Assembly: GCA_019313905.1 (NCBI GenBank) | Contig: JAFDAI010000007.1 | Span: forward strand, 1 to 64,000 | Origin: Deltaproteobacteria bacterium | GTDB lineage: Bacteria > Desulfobacterota > Syntrophia > Syntrophales > UBA2210 | Reading direction: 5' to 3' | Length of the DNA stretch: 64,000 bases | In this document: positions 29,757 through 40,115 of the stretch, one piece after another | How positions within the stretch are numbered: the first letter of the stretch is position 1 | Layout: every line of letters starts with the position of its first letter | Translations under genes and position numbers: made by a program | Notes under the pieces: generated by a model | What the model was told of the DNA's origin: nothing | The model's database searches: none | The model's input: only the letters and a program-made list of their open reading frames with translations

Positions 29757-29931
29757 GCAGCATTTCCCCTGCTTCCCTTGCCTGTTCATGATTCTGCTTA
29801 TTAATGGTCTTTTCGCCCAATCTCTGCGTTATGCTCAAAAAATAATCCTCGGAATATCAAGTATATACCTGCGGTTATTTTTTTCGCACGCCTTGATCTT
29901 GAACGAAAATCCTCATAAATCAACAGAATCA

Positions 29932-31194
29932 TTATTTCAGTTTAAACAATTTCTTTACCACTGCAACATAGGGGTCGGCTTCGCCATCGCGGCCTTCTCT
30001 CTTCAGCCCGACGACGGGATCGTGCAGTATCTTGTTCACAATAGAGTTGACGAGTATTTCTATATTTTCTCTTTCTTCCCCGCCGAGATTTCTCATCCAC
30101 GAATGAGACTTTTCCATCTCCCCCTTTAGTATCTTTTCGGCCTTATTCTTTAAGTCTACTATCGTGGGAACAACCTCGAGTGCGGCGAGCCATCCGGAAA
30201 ATTTGGCGACCTCTTCATCAATAATGGATTCCGCCTTTTCCGCCTCGTTAAGGCGGCTTTCCATATTCTCGTCAACTACTCCCTGGAGATCGTCAATATT
30301 ATACAGGTACACATTGTCAATTTTTCCCGCGGCAGGGTCAATGTCTCTCGGCACCGCCACGTCAATAAGAAACATCAGCCGGTTTTTACGCCTGCGCAGG
30401 GCCGCCTCAATCATATCCCCGGATATAATACAATCCGGGGAACCTGTGGAACTTATTACTATATCCACTTCTCCGAGTTTCTCATCCAGAAGTTCAAACT
30501 CAACTGAGAGACCGTGAAAGTCATTAGCGAGTTTTACCGCATTCTCGTAAGTACGGTTGGTAAAGATTATCCGGTCAACTCCATTGTCCATAAGGTGTCT
30601 GGCCGCAAGTTGCGCCATCTCGCCTGCACCGACAAGAAGCACCCTTTTTCTGCCAAGCGTGCCGAATATCTTTTTGGCAAGTTTAACCGCAGCAAAGCTC
30701 ACCGAGACCGCATTGTTTGCTATGGAGGTTTCGGTTCTCACCCTTTTCGCCACGGAAAAGGCATGGTGAAGCAGTTTATTCAATATGACGCCGGAGGTTT
30801 TTTGTCTCACACACAGGTGATAGGCATCCTTGACCTGCCCCAGGATCTGGGGCTCTCCCATGATCATCGAATCGAGACTTGACGCAACCCTGAGAAGATG
30901 GCGCACCGCGTCCTCATCGCGATACACATAGAGACATTTTTCCATTTCTTCAGGGGAAAGGTTGCCACGCGATGTGATAAATGCCTTCAACTTCTCTACG
31001 GCCACGTCGACGGGTTTCATGTTCGCCAACACTTCAACCCGGTTACAGGTGGAAAGATACATCACCTCTCTGACATGCGGAATATTCTTCAATTCCTTGA
31101 GAGTTTTCTCCCCTTCCCCGTATGATATGGACAACCGCTCCCTTATGCTCAGGGGGGCGCTTCTATGATTTATTCCCAGGAGGGCTATGCTCAT
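29932..31194 (-). CDS. hemA: glutamyl-tRNA reductase
   Basis: LGINHRSAPLSIRERL; YLSTCNRVE; GAGEMAQLAARHL. Confidence 0.95.
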   Translation of the reverse strand: MSIALLGINHRSAPLSIRERLSISYGEGEKTLKELKNIPHVREVMYLSTCNRVEVLANMKPVDVAVEKLKAFITSRGNLSPEEMEKCLYVYRDEDAVRHLLRVASSLDSMIMGEPQILGQVKDAYHLCVRQKTSGVILNKLLHHAFSVAKRVRTETSIANNAVSVSFAAVKLAKKIFGTLGRKRVLLVGAGEMAQLAARHLMDNGVDRIIFTNRTYENAVKLANDFHGLSVEFELLDEKLGEVDIVISSTGSPDCIISGDMIEAALRRRKNRLMFLIDVAVPRDIDPAAGKIDNVYLYNIDDLQGVVDENMESRLNEAEKAESIIDEEVAKFSGWLAALEVVPTIVDLKNKAEKILKGEMEKSHSWMRNLGGEERENIEILVNSIVNKILHDPVVGLKREGRDGEADPYVAVVKKLFKLK

Positions 31195-31215
31195 GTTCTC
31201 CGCATCCCGTAGTAA

Positions 31216-32028
31216 TCAGAAATTGTGTATTGTTACAAAAAAAACATTCACGCCGATAAAAGCGAAGAGAAGTCCGGCAAAGGCGATTATGGATAGAAGC
31301 GCCGCTTTCCTTCCCTTCCATCCCATGACCATTCTCTGGTGAACCAGGATGGCGTAAATAACCCAGGAGATTGCAGTAAATATCTGCTTCGGATCCCAAT
31401 GCCAGCTACTTCCCCAGACGGTCCGGGCCCATATTGATCCCGCAATAATACCGACCGTCAGCAACGGAAATCCCCAGACAATACATATATGATTTATCCT
31501 GTCAAGATCCCGCAGGGACGGAAGCAGCCCGCTGAAACCACGCACTTTTTTGCTTTTTATCAGATTGTCCTGCAGCAGGTACATTGTCCCTGCCAAGCAT
31601 GCCAGCGCGAAGAGGGCCCCTCCGGTAAGTAAAAGCACGACGTGAACGGGAACCCAGGGTCCGCGCAGAGCGGAAGGAATGGAAACTCCACCCATCAATC
31701 CGGCAGATGCCGCTATCATCATCACCAGAACTGCGGGAGACACAAAGGCGCCAAGCACCCGCGTCTTTGTCTTTGTCTGGAAGGCAAGATATGCGCCCGA
31801 AATGGCCCAGGCGATGAATGAAAGTGAACCATAGATGTTAGCCGATGGTGTAGAAGCCGCTCCCATCCATTGAATGACGATATAGGCCGTGTGCAGGGCG
31901 AATGCCAGAGAAAACACCCACATCGAGACCTTCGCCATCCTCACTCTACCGATGAAGAGCGAGACGATATATCCTGCCGTGCTCACGAAGTAAGCAACAA
32001 GTGCGATCCTGAAAAACATCATCTCCAT
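31216..32028 (-). CDS. ccsA: cytochrome c biogenesis protein CcsA/HemX-like
   Basis: WGSSWHWDPKQIFTAISWVIYAILVHQRM tryptophan-rich motif; multiple TMs. Confidence 0.88.
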   Translation of the reverse strand: MEMMFFRIALVAYFVSTAGYIVSLFIGRVRMAKVSMWVFSLAFALHTAYIVIQWMGAASTPSANIYGSLSFIAWAISGAYLAFQTKTKTRVLGAFVSPAVLVMMIAASAGLMGGVSIPSALRGPWVPVHVVLLLTGGALFALACLAGTMYLLQDNLIKSKKVRGFSGLLPSLRDLDRINHICIVWGFPLLTVGIIAGSIWARTVWGSSWHWDPKQIFTAISWVIYAILVHQRMVMGWKGRKAALLSIIAFAGLLFAFIGVNVFFVTIHNF

Positions 32029-32080
32029 AAATTCACCTGAGTGTCACCAACCTTGATGCGCTCATAAAAAACCGTCAATT

Positions 32081-32731
32081 TTACAGTTCCATATTCTCGC
32101 CGGTGCGGTCTCTGACGATCTCCCTTGCCTTGTCCCATTCTTCTTCTCTGATATGGCGGAGTATATCGGAATCCAGCACAGATTCAAATATCCTTTTGTT
32201 TTCCGCCGATGTGCCTCCACGGGCAATTATTTTCCTCCTGAGATTACCCATGATATCGAGGAGAATGCCATATTCAGGGCCATATTTCTCCTCCATCTTC
32301 TCCCTCAGTTTCCTGGCCAGCGCCGGGCTTTTCCCCCCGGTTGATACGGCTATCAGAAGATCTTTCCGACGAAAAATTGCAGGCACTATGAAGTTGCATC
32401 TGGCGGGCTCATCCACAATATTAACCAGTATTCCCCTGCTGCGCGAGTCGCGGTAGATTCTTTCATTGACATCGTCCCGGTCGGTTGCCCCTATCACCAG
32501 AAAGGCTCCCTCTATATGTTCTTCGCTGTAGTCATCGGGCACATGTTCTATATCCTCCTCGTCCTTCATCGCACGCAGCACCGGAGTTATAGTCTTCCCG
32601 ACAAGAACAACCCTGGCGCCGCATTCGAGAAGCCTTATTGCCTTCCTTTCGGCAACATCTCCACCGCCTACGACAACGCATTTTTCATTCGAGATATCAA
32701 GACTTATGGGATAAAATTTCATCTGTTCCAT
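32081..32731 (-). CDS. precorrin-2 dehydrogenase / sirohydrochlorin ferrochelatase-like
   Basis: YPISLDISNEKCVVVGGGDVAERKAIRLLECGARVVLVG; ARCNFIVPAIFRRKDLLIAVSTGGKSPALARKLRE. Confidence 0.9.
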   Translation of the reverse strand: MEQMKFYPISLDISNEKCVVVGGGDVAERKAIRLLECGARVVLVGKTITPVLRAMKDEEDIEHVPDDYSEEHIEGAFLVIGATDRDDVNERIYRDSRSRGILVNIVDEPARCNFIVPAIFRRKDLLIAVSTGGKSPALARKLREKMEEKYGPEYGILLDIMGNLRRKIIARGGTSAENKRIFESVLDSDILRHIREEEWDKAREIVRDRTGENMEL

Positions 32732-32836
32732 CCTTATGATAAAATAAAAGAGAATAGTTATCATGAAGACCATGAAAGTTCAAGTTGCTTGAAATATCGG
32801 CAAATGGGTGGTAGTTTAAACGACAGGAGGCAAGAC

Positions 32837-33775
32837 ATGCCGGAGACAAAAGAAAAATGGATCGAGATAACCGTTCTGACACCGCCGGAACTGGTTGATG
32901 CGCTGTCAAACTTCCTGGAAGAACTGGGGGCAGACGGCGTGTTTCAGGAAGCGGAGCACAGTCCCGACGAATCGGGATTCAACAACCTTAAGGCCTCCGC
33001 GCGGGAAGAGATAAAGGCCTATCTTCCGTGGAGTCACAACTTAAAGAAACAGGCAGCCCGTATTGAAACCTATATCGACAGCCTGTCCTCACTATTTCCC
33101 AGAATGGAAAAACCGCGATTTTCCACAAAAACAATAATCGATCCCGACTGGGGTGAACAGTGGAAAAAATACTTTAAACCTCTCAGGGTGAGCAATAACA
33201 TAATAATAAAACCAACATGGGAAAGATATTCCCCCGCCGGCCACGATATTGTCATTGATATAGATCCCGGAATGGCCTTCGGCACAGGGCAGCATTCTTC
33301 CACCATGATGTGCATCATGGCCATCGAGGATATACTGCTGAAGAACAGCGAACGGGAAAAGTATGACATATTGGATGTTGGCACGGGCACCGGCATCCTT
33401 GCCATATGCGCCGCAAAGCTCGGTGCACACATGGTAACAGGCATAGATATAGATCCAAAGGCCGTTGAGATAGCAGGCAAAAATGTCGTTATAAACGGGG
33501 TGGAAGACCGGATTGAGATTATCAATCGCGATATTGCCTTGTGCAGAGGCAGTTTCGATCTGATAGCGGCCAATCTAATATCGGGGGCGCTTATAAAACT
33601 TCATTCACACCTGATATCTCTGACAAAGCCCGGCGGATATATCATAGCGTCGGGAATCACAGAGCAGGACGCGAAAGACGTGGAGAAGATATTCTGCAAC
33701 GGGGAAACTGTGCTATATGAAACAAGAAGTGAAGATGAATGGGTTTGTTACACCTTTAAAAAAGCAGGCCGGTAA
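32837..33775 (+). CDS. prmA: ribosomal protein L11 methyltransferase
   Basis: DPGMAFGTGQHSSTMMC...ILDVGTGTGILAICAAKLGA; RBS AGGAGG before ATG 32837. Confidence 0.94.
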   Translation: MPETKEKWIEITVLTPPELVDALSNFLEELGADGVFQEAEHSPDESGFNNLKASAREEIKAYLPWSHNLKKQAARIETYIDSLSSLFPRMEKPRFSTKTIIDPDWGEQWKKYFKPLRVSNNIIIKPTWERYSPAGHDIVIDIDPGMAFGTGQHSSTMMCIMAIEDILLKNSEREKYDILDVGTGTGILAICAAKLGAHMVTGIDIDPKAVEIAGKNVVINGVEDRIEIINRDIALCRGSFDLIAANLISGALIKLHSHLISLTKPGGYIIASGITEQDAKDVEKIFCNGETVLYETRSEDEWVCYTFKKAGR

Positions 33776-33802
33776 AACAATACAGGCACGCGGAGACGGA
33801 AA

Positions 33803-34564
33803 TTGGCAATACCAAGAATCTACAACCCACAGGAACTCAGTGAGGGAATATCCTCGGAATTAGGCAAAGAATATTTTACCTACATAAAAGATGTCCTGCG
33901 GCTCAAGAAGGGGGATGAACTGACACTCTTTGACGGTATGGGTCACGAATACAGGACCGTCATCAGAGATTTCTACTCCCGCAATGTCTGTCTGGATATA
34001 ATCGAAAAAGAGACCATCAAACTGCCTGCCACGCATATAACTCTCGCCCAGTCGCTTCCCAAGGGAAGCAAAATGGATCTTATTATTCAGAAATCGACGG
34101 AACTGGGTGCAAGCCGGATCGTGCCCTTTATATCCTCAAGATCCATACCCAGACTGACAGGTGCCAGGGCCACAGGCAAAGCGGCGAGGTGGCGCAAGAT
34201 AGCCATAGAAGCATCCCGACAATGCGGCAGGGGAGATGTGCCGGAAGTGAGCGAGATAGTTTCTTTCGATGAAATACTGAGCATGCCGAACAGACATAAT
34301 CTCCGGGTAATCCTGTGGGAGGCGGAGCCGGAATTGGGAATCAGGGAGATATTGACTGATGAAAAGCACGCGGGCGTAAACAACTTTTTTATCATCATCG
34401 GCCCTGAAGGCGGATTCTCATGGGAAGAGATTGAAAAGGCCCGGCAGTGCGGTTTCATCGCCGCAAGCCTAGGGAAACTTATTCTTAGGACCGAGACCGC
34501 CCCTCTTGCCATACTCTCTATCCTCCAATACGAAAAAGGGGTATTCGGTACGCTGGCAGATTGA
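33803..34564 (+). CDS. rsmE: 16S rRNA (uracil1498-N3)-methyltransferase (TTG start)
   Basis: QKSTELGASRIVPF; IIGPEGGFSWEE; LGKLILRTETAPLAIL. Confidence 0.92.
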   Translation: MAIPRIYNPQELSEGISSELGKEYFTYIKDVLRLKKGDELTLFDGMGHEYRTVIRDFYSRNVCLDIIEKETIKLPATHITLAQSLPKGSKMDLIIQKSTELGASRIVPFISSRSIPRLTGARATGKAARWRKIAIEASRQCGRGDVPEVSEIVSFDEILSMPNRHNLRVILWEAEPELGIREILTDEKHAGVNNFFIIIGPEGGFSWEEIEKARQCGFIAASLGKLILRTETAPLAILSILQYEKGVFGTLAD

Positions 34565-35178
34565 AAGAAAAAGGAGATAATCAAATGACGGTTCTCTACG
34601 GCGGGTTCTGGCAAAGGTTTGTGGCGCTTTTAATAGATATAATCATACTTTACATATTCACAATCATCCTGTTCCTGATAGGAAATCTTATCGTCCCGTT
34701 TCACTACGATTCCATGTATCTGGCAGATACCTCTTCGGCATTGATATATGCCGTATTTTTCCCCTACTATGGCATGGCCGTTTTGGTCAACGCGGCCTAT
34801 TTCATATATTTTCACGGCACCACAGGCCAGACACCGGGGAAAAAACTGCTTGACCTCAAAGTTGTACGTACAGATGGAAAACCGATGACGCTGGGGACAG
34901 CTTTTCTCAGGTGGGTCGGATACATAATATCCAAACTGCCATTCTTCCTGGGTTTTATATGGGTCGCATTCGACGGCAGAAAACAGGGGTGGCATGACAA
35001 GATAGCGGGGACATACGTGATCAAAACCCGCAGATATCAGGAGATAAACGATCAGGTTCCGCCAGATGATTCGTTCGGACCGACCTTTGGCAACTATTCG
35101 GACAGGAACACCACATCTGGAAATGAGTACGGGCATGGCGCGTCAAAAGAAGCCCGGGACAATGGCAAAAACACTTGA
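34561..35178 (+). CDS. RDD family membrane protein
   Basis: YGGFWQRFVALLIDIIILYI ... TTGQTPGKKLLDLKVV. Confidence 0.88.
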   Translation: MKEKGDNQMTVLYGGFWQRFVALLIDIIILYIFTIILFLIGNLIVPFHYDSMYLADTSSALIYAVFFPYYGMAVLVNAAYFIYFHGTTGQTPGKKLLDLKVVRTDGKPMTLGTAFLRWVGYIISKLPFFLGFIWVAFDGRKQGWHDKIAGTYVIKTRRYQEINDQVPPDDSFGPTFGNYSDRNTTSGNEYGHGASKEARDNGKNT

Positions 35179-35230
35179 CAAAAGAATCGGGATTGGATAG
35201 AAACCAGACGTTCTTCAGACATAATGTTGT

Positions 35231-35306
35231 GGGTCGGTAGCTCAGTCGGTAGAGCACGGGACTGAAAATCCCGGTGTCGGCAGTTCGATTCTGCCCTGAC
35301 CCACCA
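35231..35306 (+). tRNA. tRNA-Phe (GAA)
   Basis: 76 nt cloverleaf GGGTCGGTAGCTCAGTCGGTAGAGCACGGGACTGAAAATCCCGGTGTCGGCAGTTCGATTCTGCCCTGACCCACCA; anticodon loop CTGAAAA. Confidence 0.97.
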
Positions 35307-35316
35307 TTCATTTCAA

Positions 35317-35346
35317 GGGGTTGCATACCAATGCAACCCCTTTTTT
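35317..35346 (+). terminator. rho-independent terminator after tRNA-Phe
   Basis: GGGGTTGCAT-ACCA-ATGCAACCCC followed by TTTTTT. Confidence 0.9.
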
Positions 35347-35489
35347 GTTTTGGATTTTTCGCTTGACCGCAGGGGGCATCTCTTGTAAAGCTCTACACAG
35401 TATTCGCGGCGTGTAAAGCTGGCGGAAAAAGGGGGGAGGTTTTCACGACTTCTACTATTATAATCTTAACTTAAAGAAAGGATTGGGAT

Positions 35490-37043
35490 ATGAAAAAGTT
35501 GCTTGTTGGATGTCTGGTTTTATTGATGGTGTTGTCATTCGGCACAATGGCGGGCGCCAAAACCTTGAAGCTCGCGATGGACGCTGATCCGGTCTCACTG
35601 GATCCCCACGTACAACTGTCGGGTGGCATGCTTCAGTTTTCACACATGGTCTTTGACCCGCTGGTTCGCTGGAACAAGTCCGGCGGATTCGATCCCCGCC
35701 TGGCAACCAAGTGGGAGAGAATCGACGATTTGACCATGCGCTTCCATCTGCTCAAAGGTGTCAAGTTTCACAGCGGCAACCCCTTCACTGCCAAAGATGT
35801 TGAATGGACAGTGGAGCGTCTCAAAAAGAGCGCGGAATATAAAGGTCTTTTTGAGCCTTTCGAGGGCGTAAAGGTGATTGACGATTATACTGTGGATATC
35901 GTCACAAAGAAACCTTACGCGCTGCTCCTGAACATGGCGACCTATATCTTCCCGATGGACAGCAAGTTCTATACCGGGACTGATAAAAACGGCCAGCCGA
36001 AGGACGCAATTGTAAAGATCGGCCCATCTTTCGCGCTTACCAACGAATCGGGAACCGGCAAGTACCGGGTAACCAGCCGTGAACAGGGTGTAAAAACCGT
36101 ATTTGAAGAGTTTCATGACTACTGGGACAAAAAATCTCCCGGAAATGTTGACAAGATCATACTTACGCCCATTAAAAATGACGCCACCCGTGTGGCAGCG
36201 CTCCTTTCAGGCGATGTAGACTTCATCATGCCGGTACCGCCCCAGGATTACTCGAGAATCAGAAAAGACAAAAAAAGCAAACTGATTACCATGTCGGGCA
36301 GCAGAATCATCACCTGTCAGTTGAATCAGAAACGCTGTCCCGAACTTGCGAACAAGCTGGTCAGACAGGCCATAGTGTACGCGACAAACAACAAGGGAAT
36401 CGTCAAGAAAATCATGAAGGGTACAGCTTCCGTGGCCGCCCAGCAGGCACCCAAAGGCTTCGCCGGATATAAGGAAACTCTGAACCCACGTTACAATCTT
36501 AAGAAGGCGAAGGCCCTGATGAAGGAAGCCGGTTACGAGAAAGGCTTCGAATGCACAATGATTGCCCCCAATAACCGGTATGTCAATGATGAAAAAATTG
36601 CCGAGGCGTTCGCGACAATGCTGGCCAAGATCAAGATAAAGGTAAACCTCAAGACCATGCCCAAGGCCCAGTACTGGGATCAGTTCGACGCGCAGGTAGC
36701 GGACATGCAGATAATCGGATGGCATCCGGACACGGAAGATTCCGCGAACTACTCCGAGTTTCTGATCATGTGCCCCAACAAGGAAACCGGTTACGGCCAG
36801 TACAACAGCGGCAATTACTGCAATCCCGAGGTGGACAAACTTGTGCTTGCCTCTCAGACAGAGACCGACCTCGCGAAGAGATCTGCCATGCTTCAGAGGG
36901 TCGAGCAGATACTGTATGACGATGCCGCGTTCGTGCCCTTCCACTGGCAGAACCTCTCATGGGCCGGTAAGAACAAGGTGGGTATAAGACGCATTATAAA
37001 TGTCCAGAACTTCCCCTATTTCGGCGACCTCGTAATCAAATAG
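35490..37043 (+). CDS. peptide/dipeptide ABC transporter substrate-binding protein
   Basis: Signal peptide; SBP_bac_5-type LKLAMDADPVSLDPHVQLSGGMLQFSHMVFDPLVRW. Confidence 0.92.
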   Translation: MKKLLVGCLVLLMVLSFGTMAGAKTLKLAMDADPVSLDPHVQLSGGMLQFSHMVFDPLVRWNKSGGFDPRLATKWERIDDLTMRFHLLKGVKFHSGNPFTAKDVEWTVERLKKSAEYKGLFEPFEGVKVIDDYTVDIVTKKPYALLLNMATYIFPMDSKFYTGTDKNGQPKDAIVKIGPSFALTNESGTGKYRVTSREQGVKTVFEEFHDYWDKKSPGNVDKIILTPIKNDATRVAALLSGDVDFIMPVPPQDYSRIRKDKKSKLITMSGSRIITCQLNQKRCPELANKLVRQAIVYATNNKGIVKKIMKGTASVAAQQAPKGFAGYKETLNPRYNLKKAKALMKEAGYEKGFECTMIAPNNRYVNDEKIAEAFATMLAKIKIKVNLKTMPKAQYWDQFDAQVADMQIIGWHPDTEDSANYSEFLIMCPNKETGYGQYNSGNYCNPEVDKLVLASQTETDLAKRSAMLQRVEQILYDDAAFVPFHWQNLSWAGKNKVGIRRIINVQNFPYFGDLVIK

Positions 37044-37090
37044 TGTGTTGCCGGCCTAAAGGGCTTCTATTTTTACAACGGTTAGAACCC

Positions 37091-37125
37091 GGGGGCAAGA
37101 TCCGCTGACAGCGGGTCTTGCCCCC
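37091..37125 (+). promoter_or_regulatory. strong intergenic hairpin downstream of the SBP gene
   Basis: GGGGGCAAGATCCGCT-GAC-AGCGGGTCTTGCCCCC, one mismatch, no T-run. Confidence 0.7.
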
Positions 37126-37215
37126 ATGTATTGTTGAATGCTTTTGCCAGGTTAGGGGGTAAGAGAATAATCTCCTGACTCCTGGTTTCTAAGTTTTTGC
37201 TGTCAGGTATTCTAT

Positions 37216-38190
37216 ATGTTCGCGTTCGTTGTCCGCCGCATAGCGCAGGCCATCATTGTAATGCTTGTGATTGGTCTGCTGGGGTTCTCCATAAAACAGA
37301 AGATTGGAGATCCTGTAAGGGATATCGTGGGGATCTCTGTTTCAGTCGCCGAAAGAGAGGCCCTACGGCAGGAACTGGGGCTTAACGACCCTTTTCTGAC
37401 ACAATATGTTCGCTTCATAAAAAACGCCGTCCACGGCGATCTGGGCATGTCATTCTTTTTCAAAAAGCCAACCCTTGAAGTAATCCTGTCAAAGGCACCG
37501 GCAACCCTTGAACTTGTCTTCGCAAGCAGTCTTATAATAATTCTTCTGTCTGTTCCTCTTGGCATCTATACCGCCATAAACCCCAGGAACCTGCCTTCCA
37601 GAATCATCATGGGAGGCAGTATCGTGGGTGTTTCCATACCGGTATTCTTGACTGCAATAATTCTCATATACATCTTCGCGGTGGAACTTCACTGGCTGCC
37701 TTCGTATGGTCGTGGAGAGACGATAAATATATGGGGGTGGGAGAGCGGTTTTTTCACACTGGACGGGCTGAAACATCTTATACTGCCGAGCATCGCGCTT
37801 TCCTCTATCATGCTTCCCCTCTTCATACGCCTGATACGTTCGGAGATGATGGAGACACTGGAGACAGAATACGTTAAATTCGCCTGGGCAAAGGGCCTCT
37901 CACGCTGGCGTATCTGGTTCCTGCATGCATTCAAGAACACGCTCCTTCCCGTGATCACCGTCGGCGGGGTTCAACTGGGCATACTTATCGCCTATACCAT
38001 TCTCACAGAAACGGTCTTCCAGTGGCAGGGAATGGGATTCATGTTTCTCGAAGCGGTCGAACGCTCTGACACGTCCCTCCTCGTGGCATACATAATAGTG
38101 GTTGGCGCGTTATTTGTTGTGGTCAATACGATAGTGGATATCATCTACGGCCTGGTTAATCCCACGGTAAGGATAACGGGAAGAAAATGA
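37216..38190 (+). CDS. dipeptide ABC transporter permease (DppB-like)
   Basis: MFAFVVRRIAQAIIVMLVIGLLGFSI ... binding-protein-dependent transport signature. Confidence 0.92.
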   Translation: MFAFVVRRIAQAIIVMLVIGLLGFSIKQKIGDPVRDIVGISVSVAEREALRQELGLNDPFLTQYVRFIKNAVHGDLGMSFFFKKPTLEVILSKAPATLELVFASSLIIILLSVPLGIYTAINPRNLPSRIIMGGSIVGVSIPVFLTAIILIYIFAVELHWLPSYGRGETINIWGWESGFFTLDGLKHLILPSIALSSIMLPLFIRLIRSEMMETLETEYVKFAWAKGLSRWRIWFLHAFKNTLLPVITVGGVQLGILIAYTILTETVFQWQGMGFMFLEAVERSDTSLLVAYIIVVGALFVVVNTIVDIIYGLVNPTVRITGRK

Positions 38191-39104
38191 AACAGTGGAA
38201 ACACTTTAAGAATTCATACTTTCTGCATAGCTTCAAGCACGATCGGGTCGCCATTGTAAGTTTCGTGGTTCTTCTGACACTTATCCTGCTCAGCATTCTG
38301 GCTCCGGTCATCGCGCCGCACAATCCCTACGACACAGCCAGCATTGATATCATGAACGCGGAAATACCCCCATCATGGATGGAAGAGGGAAATCCGAATT
38401 TTATCCTGGGAACGGACATTCAGGGAAGGGGTCTGCTGAGTACCATGCTGTACGGCCTGCGCCTTTCCGTCATGATCGGTTGCGGGGCGGTCTTTCTGCA
38501 GGCAATTATAGGCATCTTCATAGGCATGATATCCGGATACGCGGGGGGAAAGGTCGATTCGTTTCTGATGCGCATAGCGGACGTCCAGCTTTCATTCTCC
38601 ACCCTTATGGTTGCTATTATGATCAGCGCCATATTTCAGGTTGCCTTCGGGGTGGGTCGCTACGAACAACTGGCTGTTCCCCTCCTTGTGCTGATCATCG
38701 GTCTGTCCGAGTGGCCCCAGTATGCCAGGACGGTGCGGGCCTCTGTGCTGGGTGAAAAAAACAAGGAATATGTGGAGGCCGCTCGTGTTATAGGGCTGAG
38801 TTCAAGGAGAATCAGGTGGAGACATATCCTGCCCAACACCATGTCCCCGGTGCTTGTCATTTCCACGATACAGGTGGCAAACGCCGTCATGAGTGAAGCG
38901 GCGCTTTCCTTCCTGGGACTGGGCATGCCGATTACCAAACCCTCTCTGGGGTCCCTCATAAACTCCGGCTTTGAGTACATTTTCAGCGGTTCCTGGTGGA
39001 TTACCCTCTTTCCGGGAATACTGCTGGTAGTCTTCGTACTGGTGATAAATCTACTGGGCGACTGGTTGAGAGACGTGTTGAATCCTAAACTGTACAAGGG
39101 GTAA
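38187..39104 (+). CDS. dipeptide ABC transporter permease (DppC-like)
   Basis: LAPVIAPHNPYD; YVEAARVIGLSSRRIRWRHILPN. Confidence 0.92.
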   Translation: MKQWKHFKNSYFLHSFKHDRVAIVSFVVLLTLILLSILAPVIAPHNPYDTASIDIMNAEIPPSWMEEGNPNFILGTDIQGRGLLSTMLYGLRLSVMIGCGAVFLQAIIGIFIGMISGYAGGKVDSFLMRIADVQLSFSTLMVAIMISAIFQVAFGVGRYEQLAVPLLVLIIGLSEWPQYARTVRASVLGEKNKEYVEAARVIGLSSRRIRWRHILPNTMSPVLVISTIQVANAVMSEAALSFLGLGMPITKPSLGSLINSGFEYIFSGSWWITLFPGILLVVFVLVINLLGDWLRDVLNPKLYKG

Positions 39105-39113
39105 TAGCCTGTC

Positions 39114-40115
39114 ATGGACCACCTGCTGGAAGTAAAAGATCTGGAAGTCAAGTTCGGTCTCAGAATGGGTGACCTTACGGCCATAAACGGCGTGAGTTTC
39201 ACACTGGACAGGAGTGAGCGTCTCGGGCTGGTTGGAGAAAGCGGGGCAGGCAAATCGGTAACGGGGTTCTCTATCATCAATCTGATAAGCAAACCGGGCT
39301 ATATCTCCGGAGGCAGTGTCATCTTTGAGGGCAGGGACCTGACCAGGTTGACGGACGAAGGAATGCGTCACATACGCGGAAACCTTATCAGCATGATATT
39401 CCAGGACCCGATGATGACCCTCAACCCCGTTCTTACCATAGGCACCCAGATGGTTGAAACGCTACAGGCGCACATGAACATATCCAGAAAAAACGCGGAA
39501 GATATCGCACTGGAAAAACTGCGAAAGGTTCACATTCCCTCCCCCGAAAAACGCCTGAAACAGTATCCGCACGAGTTCTCGGGGGGAATGCGCCAACGCA
39601 TCGTAATCGCCATCGCCCTTCTTACCGACCCGGCGCTTGTCATAGCGGATGAACCCACAACCGCTCTTGATGTTACCATTCAGGCGGAAATCATGGATCT
39701 GCTTCTTGAATTGTGCGAATCCGAGGGAACGGGGCTTATCCTTATTACGCACGACCTTGCCGTGGTATCGCAGGTAACACAGAAGATTGCGGTAATGTAT
39801 GCCGGCAAGATAGTGGAGGCGGGATCGACTGAAGACATTATCGGCAGCCCGCTGCATCCCTATACACAGGGGCTTATAAAGGCACTCCCCGACGGTAGCA
39901 ATCCCGGGGCCAGGCTGAACCAGATACCGGGAGTAATGCCGTCCCTCATCGATATTCCTCCGGGATGCGCGTTTCATCCACGCTGCATGATCCGGGGCGA
40001 CATATGCAGGCATGAATCACCCGCGCTGAGAGAGATATATGGATACCGCAGCATGGTGGCTTGCCATATGCTGGACGCGGCGGAGAAACAGGCTGGAGCA
40101 AACGTGACGAAATGA
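39114..40115 (+). CDS. dipeptide ABC transporter ATP-binding protein (DppD-like)
   Basis: GESGAGKSVTGFS, FSGGMRQRIVIAIAL, VIADEPTTALDVTIQAEIM. Confidence 0.93.
   Translation: MDHLLEVKDLEVKFGLRMGDLTAINGVSFTLDRSERLGLVGESGAGKSVTGFSIINLISKPGYISGGSVIFEGRDLTRLTDEGMRHIRGNLISMIFQDPMMTLNPVLTIGTQMVETLQAHMNISRKNAEDIALEKLRKVHIPSPEKRLKQYPHEFSGGMRQRIVIAIALLTDPALVIADEPTTALDVTIQAEIMDLLLELCESEGTGLILITHDLAVVSQVTQKIAVMYAGKIVEAGSTEDIIGSPLHPYTQGLIKALPDGSNPGARLNQIPGVMPSLIDIPPGCAFHPRCMIRGDICRHESPALREIYGYRSMVACHMLDAAEKQAGANVTK

Noticed and set aside
32516-32836. 107-codon N-terminal extension of prmA
   Set aside because: Overlaps the divergent siroheme-synthase gene; the prmA start at 32837 has a good RBS and matches the family N-terminus.
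35021-35326. ORF 101 aa (-) containing SGQNRTADTGIFSPVLYRLSYRPT
   Set aside because: Antisense read-through of tRNA-Phe; this peptide is a familiar spurious annotation from tRNA genes.
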